Shown here: piece after piece, positions 39,501 to 54,500 of the stretch | Layout: each line of letters begins with the position of its first letter | Position numbering within the stretch: position 1 is the first letter of the stretch | Assembly: GCF_051020955.1 (NCBI RefSeq) | Contig: NC_135013.1 | Span: forward strand, 46,133,087 to 46,197,086 | Reading direction: 5' to 3' | Length of the DNA stretch: 64,000 nucleotides | Origin: Megalopta genalis | Lineage: Eukaryota; Arthropoda; Insecta; Hymenoptera; Halictidae | Notes under the pieces: generated by a model | Database searches by the model: none | What the model was told of the DNA's origin: nothing | Seen by the model: the letters and a program-made list of their open reading frames with translations, nothing else | Position numbers and translations under genes: made by a program

Positions 39501-42500
39501 AATGAATATAGTGAACCAAGCGAAATTTAATATGGGTCGTTAAATTGTTTTTATTATGATGACAATATAATTCTGAACTTTACGACAAAGTATGTATACG
39601 TATACATATTGTAAAGGCTTTAATAGGTTATGTATATCGTTGAATTATTTTTATTAAGGTGAAAATATAATTCTAAACTTTACGACAAAGTATGTGTACG
39701 TATACATATTGTAAAGGCTTTAATAGGTTATGCATAACAATTCAGCTAAGCCATCTCTTCAAAAAATGTTAACGATTACAATAGTTAACAGCACGTATTA
39801 AAAACCATCTAAACTGTACGGTTCGTTTAATTTGGCAGACCCAGCGGTTGCGATATCGGCCCCGATCATTTTTTAGACTGATTGTACATTTTAAATCGTT
39901 GCTTACACATCGTGCCCTCGGTCGTCGTCGATCGTCCGTTAACAATATTATTACGGCTCGATTCAACGGCAACAATTAGTTTAAAAACAGATGTCAAACA
40001 ATCGGAGTAAAACAATACCAAAATGTTCTTTGCAATTATCATTTAATTATCATTCGTGGAAACACATTACTATCACGATGTCATAAATATTTGATTTTCT
40101 TGAAAATAATTATGATCTCGTCGAAACAATACAGAACGTTGAGTAGACGATCATCTTAACAGACAGGATCATGTATCATGAAATCGTAACGAGAGCATAG
40201 TATGTAATGAAAGTAAGTAAACAAACGGCAGCCTAATGTTTATAAACTTATTGTTCCTACTGTAAATTCAACTGCAAAAGCATACTAACAATAAGTCCAA
40301 GTAAATACTATATTATTTGTTTGGCTCAAATATATGTTGATTATTTATACATATATCATACAAATATATATGTATATATAGATCAACAAAATTAGCTCAA
40401 AATCGCCGGAATTAACCCAAAATCGGCAAAATGTGTTTAATTATTTAACACTTTATCCGCTGTCTATCGGAGAGGACAAAAATTCTGAAACACCATTATC
40501 GATGGTACAATGCGTTAAAATCATAGTTCCAACCGTAACGTTGGCTGGCTGGTTACTTGTTTTGATTTCATGCCGTGCTCGTGGACTCGCGGAACGTAAT
40601 AACCGATGGATTCTCATTTCAGCGCGAGCATAGGAATAAACAAAATCTTATCACGAAAAATCGAAACCGCACCTCGCGCACCACGGTTCTTTACTGTCTC
40701 TATGAATGTTTGTCACTTTGTTATAAATATTTACGTTCTAGCATGCGTTTATATGTGTTGCTTCGGTGCATGTACTGTGTGTCACACTCAGCCCGCTGGA
40801 TGCTATCCGAGTTCCGTGACGCTTATCACACAACTATGCAGTGCGAACGAAGCGCAAGAATACTACTGACTAAAACTCCCCCTATCATGTGTGTTCTGCA
40901 AACCCATCGTGCCCGATGGTAAGAGCTGCTATTTATGTATTTGCCAAACTACATATTCGAAAAAAGGATTGCGTTGTAGCGCTGGTACATGTAATACTTT
41001 TGTTCCCCTATCTATTATTATTGTTACCATTATTATTTATCCCCTAGCTGTCATATTCTCCTACTATAAAAAATTATTATTATATTTTTATATTATTATT
41101 ATTATTATTAATATTGTTATTGTTATTATTAATCTCCTATCTGTTGTATTCCTCCGCTATAAAAACAAAAAATTATTATTATTGTCGTTGTTGTTGTTGT
41201 GTTATTGTTATTATTTATCCCCTATCTATTATATTCCCCCGCTATAAAAACCAAAAATTATTATTATTACTGTTGTTGTTATTATTGTTACCATTATTAG
41301 CCTTCGGGGATCTTGTTGAAGATTTTTTCCCGCTAAACCCGCCCTCTAAAAAATTATTATTATTATTATTATCATTGTTATCATCATTATTTTTATATTA
41401 TACTTTCTAAGCATCGTGCAGCGTTGCCTCGAAAAACTTGAAAAAACAACGTCTGGATTGATCGAGAATCTCGAGGGTCGTCGAAATTCACTAGTCCCGA
41501 CACGTGTGTCTGTCATCCGATAACGATAGGAAATAACGTATGTATGTATATTGAATCGAGGGTGAGCAAGATACGCGAGACTTTTTCGAATGGGATCGAA
41601 CCGAATGCGAGTGTTACCGAACAGACTTGGGCACGTTTGAAACGACATTGTTTGAAATATTTCGTTCAATAATAATGGTTGATTAATTACGACGATTATG
41701 GTTTGATCAATGATTTGGACTAATGGTCGAGATTGTTTAGTAATCATTTCCACGCCTCGTATCATTTTCCGAACAACATCGTTTGAAATATTATTTTAAA
41801 CAACGCGTCATTTTATCTCGTAATTGTCCGAGGTAAGCGTGAAACTCGTTGTGCACATTGCACGCTGCTCCAATTGTCAGGACAAAAAAAAGAATAATAT
41901 CCGTCTTCCACTTTTCCGTGTCGCCGGAACGATTATTTTATTGTGCGACTACATTGGATGGACCCAGTCTGAAATCTCTTGGAAATGAACGTTTCGGAGA
42001 AATGGTTTTGCCCGGAGCAAATCGATAGTAGAGATTTCTTCGAATAAAATCTTTTCGTCGCATATCATTTCGGGGATTATTTCTTTCTCCACATTTGAAA
42101 TAATAAAGTAACAAAAATTAATTCGTTATTTGGAATCGCTATTATTTCAAATGGATCGATATTATCTTTATTGTCAAATAACCGGGTTGAAAGTAACAGT
42201 TTGAAATGATATATTTCGAATAGTTATTTCTTGTTTTCGTCTGAAATAAATAAGATTTGCCCAGGTCTGTTAGCAACAAATATAATATCACATTTCTTTA
42301 TTTCTAATTACTGCGAACGGTTTTTTAATGTACTTGTGCTTTTCACGTTACTTTTGTAATAATTCTCGACGTATTTCCTTAATCTACCCTTTTTTTACAC
42401 GCCTGAAACGTGAAATACTGTTACCCTTTCGGTTACACAATTTATTCTAAATAAGATTGTTTACGGCTTAAATGTGAACAAAACGGTGCAGGAAACTTAA

Positions 42501-45500
42501 TGCAAAATTTTTAATCTCGCTTGGCCCATCGAGTTTTAGACATGTTTTGTTTCACTTAGAAAGTAGGAAGCTAAAAGAGATTTTGAAATACTGTTTTGAC
42601 AACCATTTCTAAATTAGGATCTAGTAGTGTAGGATTAATTTCCCAGATATTCATAAAAGGGTAATATGGTATACTCATAAAATAATAATTAATACAATTG
42701 ATAATACGTTCAGCAGCGCCCCATGTTTCATACCAAAAAATTCTTTTCAATGTTTCGAGAACTAATAAAAACTCGAAATCAACATTTTATATACATTTTA
42801 TATACATTATCTCACCCCCTCATTGTGTACCTCAAAATTTGAGTTCATTACGTCGAGTGGATCTTGCTATACTACAGTTTTAAATTATGCAAGCTACACA
42901 TATGTATGATGCAATATGTTAAGAAAATATAAGAAATGTGAAAGAAGAAAAATGTCTATTGAATTGTGTCTGTATCGTGTTAGCTGCACTCAGCTTGTAA
43001 ATACTCTTATTCAAAATAAACCATGTCGTTCTACAAAATTAGTTACAAAATTTGTTCACGGATACCAACAATATATGTAAACAATTAAAGGTTACGAAGT
43101 TCATGAAACACGGTCTTCCAATATGCCATTCTGCTGCCAAACATTTTCTAATGAACATATAAATCCATGAACACACAATCGTGTGGCTACATTGTGTGCA
43201 AACTGATCGGCGAGCATAGGAATAGCATCCGAAAGTGTATGAAATTGACAATATATCGAGATTTTCGAAGCAACGCTGCATTATTATCGCACAGATGTCG
43301 CACTTTACGAAATGTCTGAAACGTTTGGTGCATAAGACGAACTTGCTGGGGATCGATTCGAGTAGATAATGCATGCATACGTTGCATCGTTGTTCATCAA
43401 ATGATGTTTCATAATCTATAAGTTACATCAACGATTTATGCGAAATTCCATTGTTCGCGATTCATCGAATGTATGGCATTTATTAAGTCACGTTGGAATC
43501 TTCTGATTAGACACACAGTGTCAGAGATTCGTAAAATTGAATACGCTAAACTAAAAATCCACGCAACAAGGACTACATATTTGTATTATCAACTGTCCGA
43601 GAAGAATTTCGGTCTTTGAATATCTTCAATCAGAACTTTCACAGTAAATAAAGTTTCGTCATCCGTTAAGGTTATGTCATATCTCGGTTAAGAGCTACAT
43701 CCTCGCACCATCAGCACAATTATGCATTGATCTTTCAGACCATCTCACACGTAACTTCCACCGACACCGTGCCCGTTTCGATCATGACAATCACCACCGT
43801 TTAATACGTTAGCGCTTTAACAATAGTATCATAGCATCATCGGTTAAAGGTTCAGCCAGTCACATTTTCTATTGTGCCGTAGCCCGTCCAACGAAACGAG
43901 TCCGTAAATGCACAGAAGTTTGCGTGGTCAACGCAGAGTCGGCTCGCTACGTACCAAATCCTAATATGTTACAGCTTTCCGGCAAGCTTTGCAAGCAAGG
44001 CCCTCGAGACAAAGGACCAGCAAAAGTTGGCCCTGAGCTCGGCGCTCCGCAGCCAATAGCTTCGACCGCTGGCGCCGCTCGCGTGAACGTAACGCAGGCT
44101 TTCTGTTTACATTCACCGATTCGATTCGTTGGTCGGGCTATAGCCCTGTATTCAGTAATCCCGTAAAGAACTTGACTGGAAAGTATCTCTTAGCTATTAT
44201 ATACATAGATGCTTTCATCTCGTACACCATTAATGTTATCTGAGTAATGATTGCCAAGCGTATTAAATATAATTGCATCGTTTTTTTTATTCTTTTCTTT
44301 TTTTTCTTTCTTTCGTTTTGATAACGGTAGTTGAGGAATCAAGAGACGTATTCAACATTGATATTCCCAAGTTGTTTATTTCTCTGGTGTGTGTTGTTCT
44401 TGAGCCTAGGGTGCGATCCGCGATATCTCGGGAATCGAACAACGATTCGTTGATAGAAAATCCGATGTTCTCTGTGTTTTTCCAGCGCGAAGCATATCGG
44501 AAGAGTTCAGCAGCGGGGACGCGAGGTGTCGGGACAATGGGGACCCGGGGCCGAGCGGCGTGCAGCACACCCGCGATCCTCGTTCACCGAAAGAAAAAGA
44601 AGACAAAGATAGAGGTGACGAAGGTATTTCAATACGTTTTATGCGGCCAACCCTTTACGGTCGACCTTTTACCGAGAGATTTCATCGATTTCTGCAGAGA
44701 TGATCAAGGTCTACGACGGCAACAATTCCCTCACCCGACGGATATTTCGCGTGATCTCCGTGCCCCGGCAAGCCACCACGGAACAAGTCCTAACGGCGGC
44801 GCTACATGCATTTCACATCACGAAAGATCCCAGTGCGTACGGCATCTTTTCCTTTCTAATATAATAGAACACTTGCCTTTATTCTTCCGTTATGTTCAGG
44901 TCAATGTTTCGCCGATTCCATCGTTCAACTTTGAACTTTTTTTTTTCTTTTCACGTCCCGATAATCCGATAATCGATGGACGGGTTCTTATTTTCGATGC
45001 GACGCGCTGCACAGGAATCCGTAAAACGCTTTTCTCCGTGAATCGTTGATCGAATTTTTCACTGTTGCAATAATTCCCGGCGCTTTAAGCTATAAAAGCT
45101 GCGCGAATGGCTGAGCTAATCGCTGTGGTTCTTCCTCCCCGATACTAACGCCTTGCCGATACTTTAACTCTTGCCTGACTCCTGATCGAGGTTTCTAATA
45201 ATAACCGGTCACATACGAATGTTATTTATTCCGTTATCTTGTTGTCTTTGTCAAAATTCTGGCCATCAATATTTATTAAGCACTCGAATAAGCGTAGCCA
45301 TACAATAAATGTGAATCTTCTTTTTCTTCTCAGAAATGATTAATTATATTAACGAGACTTTTTAATAACAAACCTACCGTGCAGGTTGACCGGTTCCACA
45401 TACAACGTTTACTTTCGAGATTGTTAAAATTGTAAGAATTCGTTCGTAGGAAATAATTGGATTTGTTTCAAGCATACGTTAAAATAGAAATTGTGAACGG

Positions 45501-48500
45501 TCAAATTAAATTCAGTTCTGACGACGTCGTGAAACAACACAACTCAACCGCTTTTAGGGTTTGGTATATTTAGCGTTAAATCACCTTCTTCGATCCTGCA
45601 ACTGAAAGAAAATATTAAGAAATATTTCGGTAGGATCACGATGACCTTGAAAAACATAAAGCGCTGCGGAAACTTGTAAAAACGACGTATCCTCACCAGT
45701 TCGAATCTAGGTTAACACTAGATTTACGGAACCCGACAAAATGACGGGTCACTAATTTTTTAAATTTACGCTTATTCATATCGTTAAGATACATTTATTC
45801 AATTTATATGCTACTTACGGCAAATGTTACAACAACACTTGTTAAAAATCAAAATAAATGTCTTATTGGTATTTTTGTAAATTAATGTATAACTAAATAT
45901 ATAACAGAGAGAGCTGCTTTTTTGTGTTCCGTAAATCTAATGTTAAATTTTGTCCAATATTTTACAATATGGAAACGAAGATGGAAATTTGTCGTAATAT
46001 CTTGCGGAATAGATGCCTAACCCTCGCCATACCACGTCCGGATTGTATCAGATCCAGAGCTTGAGGCTTGTCTTGACCATTTGACAGTGATGCTGTCCGC
46101 TGTTTGTTTATGTTAGAGCAACGACAATAAATACAGAAAAATATGCATCAAATGTAAAAAGTACGGTAATAATAATAATAATAATAATAATAGCAATAAT
46201 AACAATGATGATCATAACAACGACCGTCTGTGCTGCGAAGATTAAAAGACGTTTCACCCAACCTTATTTTCGTCGAATCCTGTTCTTACAGTTTAAACGT
46301 TTCGAGTATAAGCCGTGACCGTTTGAAAGAATTGTCCCAACGTTTTGTAAGCATCAAGCATTGCAGCTGGCTTCGTCAGGAGGTCAAAGAAACACTGATA
46401 CTGTACCACGTTCAACGAGGACTGGCGCAAAATGTAAACAGACCGATCACGTGATCCGTGCTGCGGTTGCAGCCGAGCGAACGGCTGTTAGACGACGATG
46501 CTCAGGGACGAATTTTAGAGGATCCTCATCGAGGGCCCTTGTACGCGGAGCAGCCGTGCAGCTGTGTTTATATTTTGTGTGAATTCTCGTTGAACGAAGT
46601 ACATAATAAGTGTGTTGCTTCAGTTGGGACACCCTGTATAAGAGCACATTGTGTGAACGTGTCGGTACTGCAAAGAAATCAGCGCTATTTGTTCTTCATA
46701 CGTAATTATCTACAGCATTAGTAACCCGGTGTGTTCAAAAGTTGCCAGCCAATTTCTATTACAAGTCTATAGAAACTCGGTCAACGTCTGCAATCAAATA
46801 ATACCAAAATTATTATTTCGGTTGACAGTCGTTTGATGAAACGAAAACATGGCTCGAAATAGGTTTGTTGAAATACACGAAATGTTGATAAAATTGTCGG
46901 TGGAACGAAGATCGTCCGATGACATTTCATTATGTAACATTATCCACCGGGAAAAGCATTGGAAATTATGTAATTGAAAGATATCGCGTGGAATAAAAAA
47001 TCTACCGCGAAATGGATAAGCTCGGAAGACTATAAACTGGAATAAATAATATTGTAAAACGAAGATCAATTGCGAAATCAGCAATCGATATTACAGCTGG
47101 ACCTAATGACGAGAAAACATTGTTAATATTAGTCGATGTACTAAGACAAGAAACAACTAATTAACGAGAAAAATGGAATATCTCGTTCAATATCTTTCAA
47201 AAGATATTGCGACTGGACTGTTAAGGATTGGAAAATTGTTCTTCTGTCAGATCACTCTAAATTAAATTTGTTTCGAATGCGTGAAATTATGTAAAACGTA
47301 TAGTTAACTAGTATCAACTTGGTATCTCACAGTTTAAGGAAGCCACCTCCGGATAACCTTGATATAACCTTGACATGTGAAATCATACCGAACAACTTTT
47401 TCGTATAAATATAATAGGTGCTCTCTTCTTTTTTTTTGAGATAATTACAAGAAACCGTTGTTACTACAAGCATCCCTTTTAGGTGGAATCTTCAATGTAT
47501 TAAATTCCATTACTTCGAATTTCTAAAATGATAAAATCTTTATTTGTTTGATTGTTTTTGAAATGTCCTTGACGACTTATTTTCAAGGTCATTTGAATCA
47601 GAGGCAGCTTCTTAAAGTTGCATATTTATCAATTACTATATCCTCTTACAAGAATTGGAGGTATCATAAATGGTATATAATTTTTGTATAGAGAGATTTT
47701 AAAAACTCAACACATGCAAAGAGACATATTCCACACCTTTAGATCGATTTAGATCTGTTAAAGAAACTTTCTGCAAAAGTGACCTTGACCATATCTAGTC
47801 GAGTACATATCTTTTTATGATTACTCATCGAGAGGAGCAAGCTTACAAAAAGAACCATATGTATATCTCAAAGCAACCGTTTCGTTATAATTTAATGTTG
47901 GACATTTGCCGATTGAATTCCTTTTATAGTAACTTATACAGGGTATGGCGCATAACTGTCGCCAGGATTTTATAAGTGCTTCCGACAGTCCAACAAAAAA
48001 ATGTCCTGAATTAAAGTTAATTAATCGGCTAGATATTGAAAAATAACAAATTTGAAAAACTATTGTTTTTCTACTAAAAGTCAAGGGCACCTTGACTGTT
48101 CCAAATGGCACTCTGTATTTTTGACTTCGTAGAGTTATGATGAAAAAATGAATTCAACGACCTGCTATACTGTGACCTTCGGATGATCTTCTCTACAACA
48201 ATTTAGATTTGAACAACAGAGATTGTTGAACCATGATTGAGAACCAATGGAGATTATTTTTACACCCAAAATAACAATCGTAACGGTTAATTACACCATT
48301 ATTTATGATCTCATGCTATCTTGTGTTAATATTTGCAACTAATCGTAATTTGCTTACACAACTGGAGTTGTGCTTGCAAGAAAATGGACTACACTTTGAG
48401 CACTTATTGTAAACTGATTGAAATAAAATAGCTTTCGATATTAACGCTTTTGTTGTTCAATCCTAAATCGCTGAAGTCAGAGTCATCTGAAGGTCATAAT

Positions 48501-51500
48501 ATAGCTGCTCATTGAATTCATTTTTCCATCAGCAAAAATCCTACAAAGTCAAAAATACAGTGCGCCATTTAAAACAATCAATATGTAGTTTTGCTTTGAA
48601 AACTTATCGACATGGTAATTTGACATGGTAATAAATATTTTTAAAACTGTTAGGGCATGTGGATTCAAGTCCGTTGAATATAAATTTTGGGTTTAAGATA
48701 TTTTCTTCTTTCTGGTATTTTAAAAAATGATGAATTTCATCTGAAAACTGTTCTGTATCAATATCTTTATGGTAAATATTCTTCAAATTCTCGATTTTGC
48801 AATGTATTTCTTCTTCTAGCAGGTTAAAGTCGATAAATATTTGCAAATCTTCCAGTTCAACCTCGTAAACTTTTTTCTTTTCTCGTATTTCTTGTAGAAG
48901 TATGTAAAATATGTCATAATGTACACCAACAGTTCATTCAGTTTCATCAAATTGTAATTATCTTTTTTTCTGTCTACTTCCTTCGTAATTTGTATTTTCT
49001 GATAGTAAATTTGCAGCATTTTCTGTAAGTTCAAAATTGTTCCTCTCGCGTCGTTAATAAATTTTAACAAGGAATTAAGTACTTTAGTTCCATTTAACAA
49101 ATTAGATTTAATATCTTGCAAAGATTTACTTGTACAACTTATACTTTGTAATAATTTATCATGACGTATTTAAGTGATCAATATGAAAATGCTGATATTC
49201 TTCTGTGGAATATATTTTTTAATTCTTTTAAGCGTGTGATTCTTTCTGAAATTTTTGGCGCTATTTGTCTGACAATTTTTCAATAAGATTCAGATAAATA
49301 AATAAACGGAATGAACTATTCCTTTAAAAATTACATCTTTTTTTAATTCGAAGTAATTTTTGTTAAACTATCGTTGGAAATAATCTAAATATCTACATAT
49401 ATCGCACGTAGCAAGCGATAGTATTAATAGCAGAATGTCAATTCACGAAGGTGAAATGAAACAAAATAACGATTTTTGGTGGTCCCGTGATTGACAGCTC
49501 GTTGCATCTTGTGTTCCATATCCCTTTCGTCTTTTTAAAGTAAATCTAAAATAAATATAAAATACACATTTTGCCAATTTCGTTTCTTGTTTCGGGAGCC
49601 CTAGGCGCACACCTCACGCGTTTTGGGGTTAATACGCCACTGGCAGTATTTACAGACAAGTGCACACGCTTCTGTGAGCTGCTCTCACAAAAAATGTCGC
49701 GAGTTACTTTGCTCACATATTTGCCTCTTGAAACAAAAAAATGGCATGTTTAGAGGTACATGTGTACCTGTTGTCCGTACCAAAATAAATAAAATATGTC
49801 GTTATTGAACATAACATTGGACTTTAGATTTTGTTTGTTTTTTTTTGCAGACATATTTTTAAAAACAACATTATACACTTCAAGAAAATACAGTGTGCAC
49901 AAATCGTTTTTTTTTTGTAATAATAGACATGTAATTTTCCTCTTGTCTATTTGAATTTTTTTGTAAAATAATCAAATACGTCCAGAATATTGATAAAATA
50001 TTATTATTAAAATATAATTTTATTATTAAATATTGATAAAATTGATTCCATACGCCACAGAATTTTTCAGCCTTTTGGCGTTCGAGCGTCGCTACGTTTT
50101 TCAAGTTACAATTTACATTAAAAAATAACTATCGAAGATAAGAACTCGCTAATTATCATTATACAAAATATTTTTGTAATAAATTAATATTTTTATTATA
50201 AAATCATTGTCACAATATAAGAAGTAAATTTTAAGAAATAGTAGAATAATAGTATCTTTTCACTCGAATTAATAATAAAACGTTTAACATTACATATTAA
50301 TATGATGTTATTATTCGATACAGACAACTTTTACCTCACCGACCTGTATGCCTTGGAGGAGACTGAATTGTGCGAACCCACGCCAGTCCTAAACTTGAAT
50401 CGCAAAGAGGGCAAACGTCCGGCTGTCTTCTTACGATTTAAGTAAGTATTAGCGGCCACGAATCTCCGCAAATATTTTTCTTCGTGGCTCTCCATTTATT
50501 CCCTGTACGAGGCGCGCGTTAATTTTGCAATTACAGGGATAGCGAAGCTGGCGAGGTACGCGTCTATCCAGGCAAGTTGCAGGTGTCGGACTCATTCTGC
50601 ATTGTACCTGTCACTGAGACCACCACGGTTGCGAACTTAATTGAAGAAGCGCTCCAGAAATTCGGTTTAGAAAATTTCAATTCCGAAGATTACAGATGTA
50701 GCGAAATTCTTCTAGATCGCGGTGGTAAGCCTCAGTTTTTCTCGTTAGAAACACATTTAATCACTTTTTTTAAATAACTGATCAATTGAATTTAATCTGA
50801 TCATTATGGAAATTATATTTTCCGACTGAATTGAAAGAGATAATTTCAAATGAAGCGACTACTTTTTTTTATCAAAAATCAATGCTCACTTTTTACACAC
50901 GAAATACATGTAATCCGATTAACCCCTTCAATGCTGACTAAAATATGAAAAAATGATGGAAGAGATATCTACTTGTTGTATTTACATTATGTTTGTACTT
51001 TACGAATGCCATTCGAAGCATACTATTTTTATAAATCGTATAAAGATCTAATTTTTCATAAATACATTGAAAGAGTTGCGACACTATGTACACTGGAAGC
51101 TCCTTACGTGAATGTTCTCTTATATTTAATACATATTTAATAATTCTATCTCTATAATATTCCTGAGGTCATTTGAAGTAACTTTTTCATTAGCGAAAAT
51201 GTCGAGCTCGCCTCTAACTGGTCACTGTTTTTCGTCAATAACTCGTAAACAAAGCCTCATAGAACATTTTCGCTAAAGAAAAAGTTACTTCGAATGACCT
51301 CAGAAAGCACCTCTTTCCCGGTGTTAACATAATTATGGGACACCCTGTATGTAAACGCACATGTTTATGTACTTGCTACCGTAGGATGAAATTATTGTTT
51401 TTTTTTTCTTACTAAATTTACCGAATATTATTGTCCCTTTATATTATATGTGCGGAGTTATTTATAAACAGAAACAATTATTATTCATTTTACTCCATTT

Positions 51501-54500
51501 TGTCTCAAGTATTAAAAATCATCTTGAACGATAATCGCTTGTTATTCCGATATGTAAATATTCTGTTATGTGAACATTTTTCTTCCCCATTCTTTTCATA
51601 TAACGGGGATTCTACTTGTACATGCTTTCTAAATGATGAAACTAAATAAAATCTTGCTCTTTCATTGGAAATAATAGAATACAGACATAACTAAACCTTA
51701 TTTTGTAAATATAGCATCTCGTTTAACGAGCGTATAAGTTAAACCGTTTGACCCATTCGAGATCAGCAAATTTTGAAGAAGCCGTCCTCAGTAGCCGATG
51801 ATATTTCATTTAGTTAAGTTAATGGCAATTGAGTTTCATGATAAAATAACACAAAGACAGCATTTGCCATATATCGACCGTTGTACATTGTTTTGGGGTC
51901 CTTATTTATGTTGATTTCACTTGTAAGATCACATTAAAATTAGTTAATAACCCAACTATTTTGTCATCAACTACGTTTGCAGTGTTCTGCATCCCGCGTG
52001 GATTTTGATATCTACAGGGTGTCCCAAAAATGTCTCGTAATACGGAAATGGCGGGTTCCTTAGATCATTTGAAGCAGCTTCTTCCTTTACAAAACTTTTC
52101 TCTGAGGCGCCGTTAACGAGTTATTAACGAAAAACAGTGACCAATCAAAATCGAGAACGGCTGACGCGAGGCGGCCCAGCCGACCAGCGCACAAAGCCTA
52201 GTTTCGCTCATTGGCTCGGTCGCCTCGCGCCAACTGAGCTCGCCTCACATTGGTCACTGTTTTTCGTTAATAACTCGTTAATGGTGCCTCGGAGAAAATT
52301 GTTGTAAAGGAAAAAGTTGTTTCAAATGATCTGAGGAACCCGCCACTTTCGAATTGCGAGTCATTTTTGGGACACCCTATATAGTCGCCCCCCTCCCTGC
52401 CCCCTCATCTATTGATATACAACCAACTTCGTATGTAAACAGTGCTAAAATTGTAATATGTACCGTAAGACACTACAGCCCAGTAATATTCGTGTTGGAA
52501 TTTGAAATGTATTTTTGTGAATATCTCGGAAACTAAAGGTGTCCGAGGGTAACGTATATGGGAGAAAGTTACCACATTATTTCTAATAAATTAACAGTTG
52601 TTGCGAATGATGCATAGCGATGTACACATATATATGCTTTTGTCTAGTTACTGAGAGAGTTTTGTCCCGAGAGGAAAAGCCATGGGAGATCGTCAAGCAA
52701 CTGGGCAAAGATTCGATCAGGCAGATGGAGTTGCTGCGATTTTATTTGCAGCTGAAGGAAGATCCTCATGGTCCTAATCTGGCTTTGTTCGTGGGTAACC
52801 TGCCAGTGAATCAACAGGAAAGGATTTATGAAACTATATTGACCGAGCTTCTAGGCAAAGGTAATCGGTATTAGCAAATAAAGAAGATTGGACGAGAATC
52901 ATTTATAGTAATAATTTTGTTTTCATGTAATTCGTTTAGAAAACAAATTCTCCTCAATTGGTACGATATACTATGAATATGGCTCCATGGTTATTATCTA
53001 CGAGGATGCAAATAAGGCAGTCAGGGCATTGTATACTTTGGCAGAATCGAAGTACGAGGACAAACATCTTCTAGGTAATATCTCATAATTCATCGACCTT
53101 ATAAGAACACATTGAATACCAAACCACCACCTTAAAAAATCGTATAAAATTAAAACAATTCAGTTAATAATTCTGCATAAAATCCGCAGTATACAAATAA
53201 TATCACGGTAATTAGCAGAAATAGTATCTTGTAAATCTTTTAGATCCTACAAATAATAATAAAATTCGATTTATGCAAATAATTTACAAAAATTAACTTT
53301 TTAAGATAAGAGTAAAATTCTGCTGTCCGTATACACGGTGAGTCATTCAACTCTTCCATCTTGTAAACTACGTATTGTATAGCAAAATGTTTGAATGAAG
53401 TTGCTTGGTACAAAGAGGGGTGCACATGACAACAATTAATTTTTTTATATTTTCCTTTCCTATCAAGATATAAGGTCATTCTGAGTTTTTTTTTTAACTA
53501 TAACACTTAATCGTGGATTTGAAAGTACATTAAATACAGAATAAAAATTATAAAGGTGCAAGGGTTCGTAAATTAGTGTTTGTCGCGATATTTTTTAGTT
53601 GATTTTTAATGCAAGAAATGTTCAAAATATTGTCCATTACAATTAATACATCAGCACGTACATGTGGTTAGTGTTTCATATTTTGTCAGATGACCTTCAT
53701 ATTTTGACGAAGAAGGAAAATGGCAAAAAATTAATTATTACCGTCTACGCTGCACTTTATACCAAGTAATTTTTGTTTGAAATATTGTTTTATACAACAT
53801 GTAGTTCACCAGAAAAGTTAAGGAGAATGAGTTAAATAACTCACCCTGTATAACCAGTGAAACAGATCATATTTAATTTATTATATTATATTATTTTAAT
53901 TTTTTTTATATTATACGACTTACTCGTTTTGGTTCGGTGTGAAATTTTAGCCTAGTGTTCTTGCGTAGCGATGTGAGATAAGTAACGATTTAATTCAGTT
54001 ATTCATAACTGTGCGATTATATCTGTGATAAAGAGTGTTGCTTTGCATCGATGACAAAGAAATTATTTGACGCTCTGAAAAAAGGCACGAAGCACAATTA
54101 CAAATGAACATGGAAAATATGCAGTGCCTTAACAATGTAAAAAATCTTGTTATTACAAAATCCTTAAGTGCATTAGCCAATACATAAGATAGTAAATATT
54201 TGCCGCTTATTATATTTAATCACAATGTGAATAGTTCTTCTATATCATGCTTCTACAAGTTATAATATTACTTTAATTACATCAAAGTATGTATAAATTA
54301 TAATTTGATGAAATATATTGTACATACATGTTAAATGATGGTAAAATTAATGCTTTCTCTTGTGTTCAAAGCAATATGTAGCAAATTCCAGTTATATGAA
54401 ACTTAAGTCCAATTATATGAATAGATAAATCAGTCAGATATCCAGTTGTGTCCCCCAAGCATGTCGGATAAATGGAATTCTACTGTATTCACGTTCTTCA

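Larger units (their letters stand above)
26513..44485 (+). other. DGKQ intron between exons d and e (18 kb)
   Basis: The longest intron seen. Its phase-1 ends match exactly. It contains the repeats listed separately. The stretches 29631-31842, 33560-35520, 36180-37230, 37440-38740 and 39740-41030 hold scattered AT-rich or microsatellite DNA and no gene I can support. Confidence 0.85.

Noticed and set aside
43039..43930. Minus-strand sequence suspected to be a transposase
   Set aside because: Many stops and no recognisable catalytic motif; only a low-confidence fragment is listed.
44830..44845. GC splice donor after TACG at the end of exon f
   Set aside because: The ordinary GT donor seven bases upstream gives the correct phase and the expected Asn-Asn-Phe junction.
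44273..45049. Long open frame of 258 codons on the + strand
   Set aside because: It runs through kinase exons e and f and the mini-intron in a different register. The spliced frame, not this one, shows kinase-family similarity and phase continuity.
46560..46640. Solitary GGGACACCCTGTA right end
   Set aside because: No matching left end or family arm upstream, so not called as a MITE copy.
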